A stretch of 64,000 bases of DNA from Symbiodinium natans (taxonomy: Eukaryota; Sar; Dinophyceae; Suessiales; Symbiodiniaceae). Positions within the stretch are counted from its first letter, which is position 1. The number at the start of each line of letters is the position of its first letter. A program made the position numbers and the translations under genes. Below, piece after piece: positions 55,361 to 64,000 of the stretch. The notes under the pieces were generated by a model that was given only the letters and a program-made list of their open reading frames with translations, was not told the DNA's origin and searched no databases. The stretch lies in NCBI GenBank assembly GCA_905221605.1, contig CAJNDS010001313.1, positions 310,728 to 374,727 of the forward strand, given 5' to 3'.

Positions 55361-56199
55361 AGGCCCGTAGCAGCCAGTAGATGCCTTTTTCGCAGCTTCT
55401 GCAAAGGGCTGTTGGTGTGGCATCCACGCCCTGCCATCGAACCCAGCGCGCGCACAGCACGCATCATACAAGATTATAGATTAACATACTCCGTCGGAAC
55501 CTCCTTGCCTGAGCAGGTTGCCATCGCCGAGGCCAGCGGAGGTGCTCGATGCGTTCGCTCGATAGTGCCCTTTCTGGGATTGTGAACCCGGCAACCACCC
55601 CGTTTGTCGATCAGTTGGAGGCGCTGTTGGTGTTGCAGCAGGCGCTTGCCACTCTGTTGCCTCGGCCCCGGCGTAGGCCAGTGCTTGTTGCAAGGCGTTC
55701 GGGCCGTAGTACAGCACACGGTGGTAGCGGTACCATCATCTGCGGCTCTTCGGCACATGCTTGGGCCTGGCCTTCTGCTTTCTTTCATCATCTTTCATCT
55801 GTCGGTGGGTCGCTAAGTGATCTCAGTGCTCTTAGTGCTCTCAGTTCTCTCAGGCTTGGGGGCAGCACGGAGCTTTCAGTTGGGGCCATGGTGGTGCTGG
55901 CCGTCTTGGCGTGGGCAGCACAGGCCGCTACGTCCAGTCTGCCTTCTGTAGACTATAAACGTGCCCAACGACATGTCACGCCTTAGTTGCACTGGTCACT
56001 TGATGCGGTTACATCTTCGGATGTTGGCAGGTGCAGCACTTTCAAAAATGCAGCCTTTCAGTTGTTTCATTTCGTTTCATTCGTTGGGGCGTTATTGATA
56101 GAGAGTTCTTGTAGCCCCAACAGACCATTTAGATCTAAAACAACGTAGTGAAGGATACGAGCGTACGAATGAAAATAGTATATGAGTATCAAGGGTGTA

Positions 56200-57060
56200 T
56201 TTCCCCACCCTCGGTGTGGGGTTGGTAGATTTTAAACTCAACTCTTCTCCTCGCCCGGAACTTTTCTCCTTGCCCGGTCTACTCCTCGCTCATCCCTGGA
56301 GTGCCCAACCCCAAAATGTCCCTGAAGTGCCCAACTCTAGAGTGTTTTTTGGAGTGCCCAACCGCAGAGTTTTTCCGGAGTGCCCAGTCTGCCTGGATTG
56401 CCCAACCCCAGAGCCCCGCCCAGCCCAGTCTCCCTCCCTGCAGTGCCCAACCCAGAGTGTCCCCGGAGTGCCCAGCCCCAGAGTCTCCCTGGAGTGCCCA
56501 ACCCGAGTCTTCCTGGACTGCCCAACCCCAGAGTGTCCCCGGCCCAGAGTGTCCCTGGAGCAGAGTATCTCTACCCAGAGAGGGTGGGGATGTTCGAAGT
56601 AAAATAATTGTTGTTCTTCAAGGACGCCCTTCTACTTGAAATTATTTTACTTCGAACATCCCCACCCTCTCTGGGTAGAGATACTCTGCTCCAGGGACAC
56701 TCTGGGCCGGGGACACTTTGGGGTTGGGCAGTCCAGGAAGACTCGGGTTGGGCACTCCAGGGAGACTCTGGGGCTGGGCACTCCGGGGACACTCTGGGTT
56801 GGGCACTGCAGGGAGGGAGACTCTGGGGCTGGGCACCCCGGGGGACACTCTGGGTTGGGCAATCCAGGCAGACTGGGCACTCCGGAAAAACTCTGCGGTT
56901 GGGCACTCCAAAAAACACTCTAGAGTTGGGCACTTCAGGGACATTTTGGGGATGGGCACTCCAGGGATGAGCGAGGAGTAGACCGGGCAAGGGGAAAAGT
57001 TCCGGGCGAGGAGAAGAGTTGAGTTTAAAATCTAACAACCCCACACCGAGGGTGGGGAAT
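56200..57060. mobile_element. Fold-back element: ~410-bp inverted repeat with short loop
   Basis: Left arm 56200-56609 and right arm 56639-57060 are reverse complements with few differences, leaving a loop of about 29 bp. Each arm, from outside in, has a ccccaccctcggtgtgggg mini-palindrome, tagattttaaactcaac, cttctcctcgcccgg, about ten 28-bp units of the TCCCTGGAGTGCCCAACCCC type, and gagagggtggggatgttcg. It encodes nothing convincing (long frames are the repeat read in different phases). The structure is that of a fold-back transposon or a large MITE. No clear target-site duplication was seen. A related single arm lies at 14082-14320. Confidence 0.9.
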
Positions 57061-58119
57061 AAAATGCGAAATGAAATGCGGTACAACTAGTGGTTTTCCT
57101 TTCGCTTGCTCACTTCTTTCACGCGCTCATTAAATGACTTTGCGCGTATTTGTACTTCATTTGAATTTGGGGCCCATTTTCTGCCGCCCCACAAACCCAA
57201 AAGAAACACGACATGCGAATTAACTTTTCCAAGTTCTTTCTTCTAATAGTAGAATTCTAAGAGCAATTCGCCCTTATTATCTCATAATATTACTAGCTTT
57301 ACCGCGGTCATCAATACTAATTCTTTGTCAGCGCGTATTCGTTCTCACTTTATTCATTCCTTATTCCGTTCTTGCTTCGCGAGCTCACCAGATGAACAAG
57401 TCTTAGAACCACTATTAAATTCTTGTTTTGTGTTACCACGCATGGTCCACATTGGTCCACTGTGTCTCAGATCACCAGCGGCTGCCCGTGCAAATTCAGG
57501 CACCGGCTTGTTGAAACCATAAACAAGATGTTGCCCAAGCCCGTCAGTGAGCTTCATGGCACAAACATGTCTCACCCTAAATCTGTGGTTTGCTCGCAGC
57601 TGCCTATGCTGCCTGTCGTATCCACCTCGATCTAAGAGGCATTTGCCGGCCTCAACGTTTTGCGTGGGTCTTAGTCACCTGCAGAAAACACAGAAGGGAG
57701 TGCCGCAGATGTGACTTGTGCCTTCACTCTGCTCTTTCGCATTTGTCTCTGCAATGTTGCTCGACACCATGCAGACTACCGTCTTCAGTCGAAGTCCTTT
57801 ATCACACTGGCAGGGCATGCGAGGGCTGACCTTTGCCAGGGCGTTTGTGTCTGCTGAGGGGGTGTTGGAACGTTGCTGAGGTATGCTCGCTGTGGTGCGA
57901 ACTTTACAATCTTTGTGCAGCTTGGCTGCTTTGTGGTTAGATGATGCTAGATGGCGTCCCACGCGAAGTCACGCGAAAGATCTCACTGACAACATAAGCC
58001 GAGGACTGTTCCCAACAGGCTGCCCTTTGCAGGACCAGGAGCTGCGTCCTCGGATGCAGTAGCGTGAGTAGTCTGTTGACGCCGATGTGCACGCACTGGG
58101 AGAAGTGCAATATCGACAG
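57061..58119. other. AT-richer stretch after the fold-back element
   Basis: 57061-57420 is noticeably AT-richer than the rest of the window, with tattcg/cgcgtatt motifs; no gene. 57420-58119 shows no exon I can support. Confidence 0.4.
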
Positions 58120-58180
58120 GTTCGTTTGTGGTCTTGTGGGGGCAACCAGTACGGTCAGCTGGGGCTTGGCACAGTCCTGA
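58120..58180 (+). CDS. RCC1-repeat exon
   Basis: After cgacag the frame reads VRLWSCGGNQYGQLGLGTVL. The W-x-C-G-G-N-x-Y-G-Q-L-G-L-G motif is the textbook RCC1 blade. The same gene as 53940-55360 by orientation and content, although the fold-back element lies in the intron between. Confidence 0.85.
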
Positions 58181-59266
58181 GAGGTTCCAGCATGTAATGT
58201 GGTTGCACTTTGCATGGAATCAATGCAGAGCTCCTTTGAAACCAGTAAGCTCTAACCTACTGAAATTTTTGAGTTTGAAAGTGTCTTAGGTGAGATGGAA
58301 GCAACGTCGCAAATCCTCGTGCACGCACCTTAATCTCTGCAAGGCTGCAAAGAAGCCTGCTGATGGTGAAAGACGTTTCTGCATGAGCTCGGCCCAGGCC
58401 GAGGATCGTCGACTTCGCCTTGCTAGGCGGGAGCGCGTCCAGAACTCGTGGCACCCATGGCATCGAGGCGGTGGAAGGGCTGGAGCCTGGAACTCAGCTT
58501 CTGCAGACGAGGATAGTTTCAACAAGGTTCATTAGCACTAAATTTCTGACAGAAGCTGAAAGCAGTGTCTGCACTGCCTTCACTGCCTTCTGTGCGGGCC
58601 ATGGCATCGTCTGGACTGCACTCTTGCGCCCGCAGTCTTCATGGCGACCATTGCTTGGGGCAGCGCCACACGCGTCATGAATTCAGGAGGTAGTCCCAGG
58701 AGGGTTTCCCGAAGAGGCAAGGGAAGGTCGATGGGTCGGCAGGGAGTCTGAGGGTGTCCCATGGTCGGACAGAGTTGGACCTTGCGGCTCCTCTACTCGT
58801 CCCGCAACGAGGGGGGGTGGACAGCAAATGAGAGACCGGATCCTCGTCTACTTTTGTTCATGATCCAGACGCCTCTCGGCCGGAGGCCGAGGCGAATTAG
58901 CTACAACACCAACTCACAGCATAACGACAACAGCTAGACACTTAGAGGCAGTTGGTCCGTGAGGTGTGGCGCCCATCACGTGATGTGTCTCACCCGGCCG
59001 CCAGGCATGGTGGGTTGATGCAGTCGCATTCTTCAAGCACTATTCTCAAACTGTTGTCGAAGCGTTGTCTACTGTGACCAGAAGATTTGTGGAATGTCAG
59101 GGCACGATCGCTGGGTTGTGTGGGCGTGTGGGCCTCAGGCCGAAGAAGCCGGAAGAAACGGGGGAGGAAGCAGGGATGAAGACCGCGGGGTCGCCGCGAG
59201 TCGCGCCGAGGTGGGGTTCTGCTGCGCGGGGACAGCCCGGCTCTCGGAAGACTTTCGGAGACGACT

Positions 59267-59304
<38 letters not shown>

Positions 59305-60335
59305 GTCTCACCCGCCGCTCTCGCTCTCCCTCTGCCTCTGCCCCTGCCTATGCCTCTGCCTCTCGCTCTCGTTCTCACGCTCCCTCTCGCTCTCACGCTC
59401 ACGCTCACGCACACACTCACGCTCACGCTCACTCTAGTTTGGGTTGAGGGTTTAGGGTGGTGGGTTCTGAGTTAAAGGAGGGTTTAGAGTTGGGGATGCC
59501 ATGGACAGCACGGGGTGGGGGGTCGAGATGCAGCACTGACTCACACAAAGCCCTCCCTCACGTATCGCTACTGACGTGCTAACGTGTGCCATTAGTTTCT
59601 TCCAGCCTCTCTACGTCAGCGTCCGAGACGGACCGAGAAGGCCTGCATTGTGAAGCTCTCATTCGCTCACGACGTTTGCCGGCAGGTGCGCCGGAATCAA
59701 CAGCCAAGCTCATGTGTACTAGTTAGTGGCTGTGGTTGCTGTGTTGGTGGTAGTCTTGGCGATGAGGGGAGTAGAGCAGTAAGTTCCGTTGCAAGACCTG
59801 ACGTCTTGTAGCTAAGGTGCGGACGAACATTCGGCGAGCGTGCGGAAGACATTGCGCCCAGGCCCCTTCGCACTGCAGGAACTACAGCCCAACCTCACTC
59901 CAGGTTTTGTCCAGTGTGCAAATGTGATCAAGCGAGGTGTCACTGATGCTCGGTTGGTGCATTTTCTTGGCATTTACTTCCACCACTGCTGTGGGCAGGT
60001 TCAACCAAAATACCAAGACCCGACACGGCCCGACATGGGGGGGACGATAGGGGGCGATGGGGACGATGGGTCGTTGGGCTGGATCCATTCCCATGCCGGG
60101 TCTGACAGAAAGAACAAATCATATCAACACGTCCTCCACGAGGATGCGAGCAACTTCGACCCCCTTGGACTCCAATGCGCTGTTGCAAGGCGTTGGTTCC
60201 CCCAGCCGCTGGCTGACTTCTCACCACCATCTGTGCGTGTGCCTTACACAAAACGTTGTGAACATCACCTTTCTCAAGCTAGGCTGAAGTGCCTCGGCTC
60301 ACAGCCTTTTTTCACTGATTCACAGCCTTTGCTCA
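58181..60335. other. Intronic stretch of the RCC1 gene
   Basis: Contains a CTCACC/CTCTCG/CTCACG simple repeat at 59266-59430 followed by a TTTAGGG-like run (59437-59475). SVCTAFTAFCAGHGIVWTAL at 58570-58625 has an RCC1-like 'GHGxxWT' and may be an exon. Otherwise nothing supported. Confidence 0.45.
59266..59430. repeat. CCCTCA/CGCTCT/CGCTCA simple repeat
   Basis: Hexamer repeat changing register: ccctca (59266-59305), ctctgc (59325-59360), then ctctcg/ctcacg (59361-59430). Confidence 0.93.
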
Positions 60336-60392
60336 GGCATTGGCCTGTGGGCGTCGCTGCTGGGCGTTCGCATTCCGCTGTTCTCGCGATGG
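60336..60392 (+). CDS. RCC1-repeat exon
   Basis: After ctcag the frame reads HWPVGVAAGRSHSAVLAM. V-x-V-A-A-G-x-x-H-S-x-V-L is the RCC1 'AAG' strand. Followed by Leu/Glu-rich frame (STELQLELAQGNIP) that may or may not be coding. Confidence 0.7.
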
Positions 60393-60525
60393 TTCTTGGA
60401 CCGGCGCGCAGCACTGAGCTGCAGCTGGAGTTGGCCCAAGGGAACATCCCAAGGAGACTCTCTTTTCGAGCAGGTCGGAGCATGTCGAAGCTTTTTCCCC
60501 ACAATTCCCAAACACGCCACACAGT

Positions 60526-60612
60526 GACAGCGCAGTATCAGCACAGTAGCGGCACAGTATCAGCACACCATCAGCACGGTATCAATACGGTATCAACACA
60601 GTATCAGCGCTC
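60526..60612. repeat. CAGTATCAGCA minisatellite
   Basis: Eight or so 10-11 bp units (cagtatcagca, cggtatcaata, caccatcagca). Confidence 0.9.
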
Positions 60613-63342
60613 TGTGCGGTACTAAGTGGGTTACGTTGCCGTGCAGGCTGGCCGCGCGGCAATCGCCTAGGCACTTGGCGCCGGCTTGCCCGCGGAATTC
60701 GGAGGGTTGCGTCCGACGTGAGAAATGGCGCTCTCGCCAAGGTCCTGTGCGCATGTCGTGGCCCACGGTTCCGTGCTCGTCCGTTCGCATGCTCCTTGTG
60801 AAGTGCAGAACTGTCGTCGTTTTTGGGCCTCGGATCCCGCAAGTTAATTGCGTTTCGATTTGCCGTCGTGTTGTGGAAGTTGTGGTGTTGCACTGTTTGA
60901 AGGGTCTACGCCTTCATACTCTGCATAGACTTGCGAGCACATGTATTTTGTGTGGGAGAGTGTCTCGCGCGAGCTCCACAAGGCTGAGGCACTGCGAAGT
61001 GTCCGCGCCGGCGCATCCGGCTCCTGCGGAGAGCGCCGCGAGCGCCGCCGGGCAGCAAGAATGGACTTTACCATGGGACTTGGGGGCTTCACTGAATCAT
61101 GGTCCCATACAATTTTCGAAGGATGTGCCGATACATTAAGTTGAAAGTGAACCTGGAAGGTCATTGAATGTACTAACATCAAGCTCTGCCCCGCCCTGCT
61201 AGCATCTACCAGCCCCCTTCGTCTGAAGTTGCGCAGCTGCCCACCCAGGTGATGACTGCGCCTTCAGCGGACCGGAAGTTGGTTCGGCAGCGCAGTGGAA
61301 CATCAATTCTTTGAAGGCTGCACCGCCCGTTTCTGCAGGATATGCCTGGACCTGGTCTCGCACATTGCCTGAACGCAGGCCTTCCGGCTTGTGCTTGTCA
61401 CGTGCTCTCATCACAGGGCATCACACGCCCATGTAGCTCTTGCGATTGTTTTTGTGTACGGGTTCGCCGTAGTAATCTTGGAGGTTGATAGGGTGAGGCT
61501 TTGGAGCAGCCGGTGTTCAACGGACAGGATGCCAGCTGTTTGCTTGTAGCAAACATCTTGGGCAGGTCCTTGATGTTACTCTGAGGAAATTCCCTGGAAC
61601 AGGTTCCTGTCTCAATAGCCAGGGAGATTCCTGAAACACAGACCTTCAAGGGAAATTTCTTCCGCAGTCGACCTCAGGTGTCTGCGATGGCTACAAGAAA
61701 GTATTGGGCCCCCCCATCTGGTCCACTACGTTCCTGAAGCCAGGGGAATTCTGCAAACACGGGCCCACCCTACCTTGCCAAAAGATGATTTCATCAAGAA
61801 TGCGGTCACCTCCGCTTATGAAGGCACGTGCTAATTGATGTTTTTTGGGCACGGCATTGACAACGTATGCAGCACAAGCGGTTGTTTAGACAGCAACCCC
61901 ACTAGCTTTCGCCGAGTTCCTCTGTCGTAGCCGTTACGCTAACCTTCAACCCTTGACACTACAACTTGCGCAAAGACAACAGCGACTCGTCTAGCTTTCG
62001 TGGCCCCGATCTCAAGCCTCCCCGTATCCACTTTCTTCATGTCTTTGGTGACACAGGAGGCACATATCGAAACGTATCGAAGCACTTCGAGATGTAATGA
62101 AGTGAAGTCCAAGCATCTTCCAGAAGTCTCCAAATCTCCCCATCGAAGCGCTGAACCTGGGCAGGCTTTGGCTTCGGTCCCAGGGCCGCCACCGGAGTCC
62201 GTCGGGGTGCAGCCAAGGGCACCCAGGCACCAGGGACACGAGCGCTGTGCATGCAAGTGTGTAGTGTGCTGAGCCCCTCCGTAAGTTGCTTGGTCTGGTA
62301 AACTACAGCAGAAAGGTTAAATAACCAGTTGTGAGTACACATTGCAAAGCTGCAGTTCCCTCATCTTAGTGTCTTAGTACGCGACCGCTCTAGCGTTTCT
62401 GTCCACCCTGCGAGTCGGGCGGATCAGGATTCTCACGTCATCGACTCTTTCTGCCAAAAGTTGTCTTCCCAGCCGCTCGCTCAGGGCTTTGCTTCATGCT
62501 AGTCACCCGCTGTTGTAAACGTTGTAAGCTGTGTACAAGCTCGATATGCTTGTCATTTCCCCTCATGTGTCTGATGCTCTTGAGCACTCTTGAGCACTCC
62601 TTTCCCGCTCCAAGTGCAGCATCTTGAGGTCAAAACTTGGCAGGCGTTCGCACTCCTTGCCGGGCAGATCGCAGGGCCCTCGACTGTCCAGACGCATCCC
62701 TACTGCTTTTGTGTAAAACTGCCAAGGTCTGCCATGCAGGTGCTGGTCCAAATGGGCGAGGAAGTCCTGAAAGACTCACAAAGGCCAGCAAAACGCAAGC
62801 GGAATCTTGCGGGGAATTCCTTTTTCAGTTCGAGTGGCTCTTTCGAGTGCAGATGGGAGTACATGGGTACTCACAACTCAATGCTCCTCATGCAGAGATC
62901 CTCTTGTGCCTTACAGGCCGCAGGGCTTGTGGGCGCCCACTCATTCAGGTGCGATCTGCGGTCTGATCTGTGATGTGTTAGTTATGATCTGTTTGCTCCG
63001 ACCTCTGAATCGGAACTCTGAATCAGCGTTTGGCTCAAGCGCGTAGAATTTGGCAAAGGTGCTCGCATGTGCTCACAATCTCTCATGGTCTCATGTTTGG
63101 AGCGGCTGCACCTGGCTTGAGCCTTGATTACGGGCTCAGACGTGAGATCCTTGGAAGGGCTGGAAGGACTCCTGGCGTTCCTTGCCAGTTCACAGGGCTC
63201 CCAGGAGTGCTTGCAGCACCGGCATCCACCTTTGGATATTTTGGATCACCAAGGGTACATACCACGCAGGCCACGAACAGGGCAGTCAAACTGTTACAGA
63301 CGGTACAGACCATGCAACGTCGGCGAGTCGGCGTCGCTGCAG
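60613..63342. other. Intronic stretch, no certain exon
   Basis: 62735-62780 reads VLVQMGEEVLK after gcag and could be a small exon. The rest, including open frames of 100-190 codons at 60636 and 63030, shows no family motif. Confidence 0.35.
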
Positions 63343-63364
63343 GTTGGCTGCCAGCACTTCTCAG
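63343..63364 (+). CDS. 22-nt RCC1 micro-exon
   Basis: Between cgctgcag and gtatgc the sequence encodes VGCQHFS(G), matching the RCC1 'V-x-C-G-x-x-H-S' strand. Flanked by a textbook acceptor and GT donor. A nearby stretch (63472-63515, DGQVVGAFGYRKLRW) could be the partner strand, and QVAVGFLWLL at 63660 another blade start. Confidence 0.55.
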
Positions 63365-63785
63365 GTATGCTTGCAATTTGTGCCCGTTGCCTATCACCGT
63401 CGACCCAGAAATCCCAACGACACGCGTTCTGTGCCAAGGTGGAACCGACAATATCGACAAAGCCGTCCGCCCACATGATGGGCAAGTAGTTGGAGCATTC
63501 GGATATCGCAAGCTTCGGTGGGTGGAGCGGACCGCAATTCTGGCCGTCACTTCGCCAATATTGCTGTGGATGCACAATAGCAGTAGCTGAGTTCAGCATC
63601 GCAGAATCATAGCAGAAGAGGACTTGGACAGATTTGCCCTCTGTTTGTCACATTGGCTGCAGGTCGCCGTGGGCTTCTTGTGGCTGCTGGCACGGGCGCC
63701 AGGCCCCTGGCACCGTGCCGTGGCGACGCTGACGTTGCAGTCAAACCGACGTGCCAGGACGTTGCGAATTCGCAAAGGTTTCATA

Positions 63786-63824
63786 GGGGAATATGGGGGA
63801 CATATGGGGACATATGGGGACATC
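63786..63824. repeat. CATATGGGGA repeat
   Basis: Three to four 10-bp units of catatgggga. Confidence 0.9.
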
Positions 63825-64000
63825 GTCACAGTGTGCACTGCAGCATCCTGCAGCATCAGATGATTCAATGTCTGAGTGAGGTTGTTGTGCTGGTTGAGCA
63901 TCTTCTGGCTGAGTGGATCTTTTTGGTTATCTTTTCTGCTCCTTCGGGTGTTCTGGAAGATGACTCTTGCAAAGCCACAGCTTAAAGCACCGGCGAACAT

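Noticed and set aside
56195-57086. Several 100-170 codon Pro/Gly frames on both strands
   Set aside because: They are the 28-bp repeat of the fold-back element read in different phases; identical on the two arms.
59840-60625. 261-codon open frame on the plus strand
   Set aside because: It contains one RCC1 strand (VGVAAGRSHSAVLA) in frame but runs through a minisatellite at its end and shows no other RCC1 or family content; only the short exon at 60336-60392 is kept.
60636-61139. 167-codon open frame
   Set aside because: No motif, no junction support, and the amino-acid composition is that of random GC-rich sequence.

Overview
This window is nuclear DNA of a dinoflagellate, most likely a Symbiodiniaceae-type alga. 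That reading rests on five things seen in the sequence: genes broken into many very short exons; introns ending in AG followed by G and often starting with GC (sometimes GA) instead of GT; alveolin-type Val/Pro/Glu repeats, which are diagnostic of alveolates; a plastid presequence in dinoflagellate style; and long spacers full of microsatellites, minisatellites and telomere-like runs. Every convincing exon is on the + strand, as expected for a unidirectional dinoflagellate gene array. I found no rRNA, tRNA, CRISPR array, operon or other bacterial feature. Exon edges were placed by eye from frame continuity and AG|G junctions and are provisional; gene ends are mostly unknown.

Layout: 1-960, TAC-type microsatellite. 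2622-2986, two exons of an unrecognised Tyr-rich protein. 4290-4815, an inverted pair of CCCCACTTG/CAAGTGGGG minisatellites. 5246-7686, an ArfGAP protein (AGFG/AGD14-like) whose zinc finger is split over exons, followed by a large Arg/Asp-repeat exon. 8010-15032, a Met/Gln/Pro-rich repetitive gene (or the continuation of the ArfGAP gene) containing a zinc-ribbon exon, an EF-hand exon and a 250-bp tandem array that duplicates a pair of exons. 15695-26182, a giant alveolin (cortical, subpellicular network) gene with more than 30 mini-exons, most of them starting with a valine codon right after the acceptor. 28425-33185, scattered Ala/Glu-rich helical exons of an unidentified gene.

34818-39893 reads as one plastid-targeted protein: signal peptide plus FVxx transit motif, SAP domain split by an intron, an acidic linker, Tudor-like barrels and two S1 RNA-binding domains. 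40300-41640 is a repeat-rich spacer. 42027-43935 holds exons of an unidentified gene with a visible stop codon. 46487-48000 encodes ankyrin repeats. 50545-50624 is an RCC1 blade. 52444-52866 is a ubiquitin-like domain, followed from 53940 to at least 63364 by RCC1-repeat mini-exons, possibly one UBL-RCC1 gene. A 345-bp near-perfect tandem duplication (53226-53915) and a large fold-back inverted repeat (56200-57060, with a half-copy relative at 14082-14320) sit between these exons.

The most interesting points are the exon-by-exon growth of repeat proteins (alveolin and Met/Gln-rich genes), the combined SAP-Tudor-S1 plastid protein, the ArfGAP with an Arg/Asp tail, and the fold-back element family.
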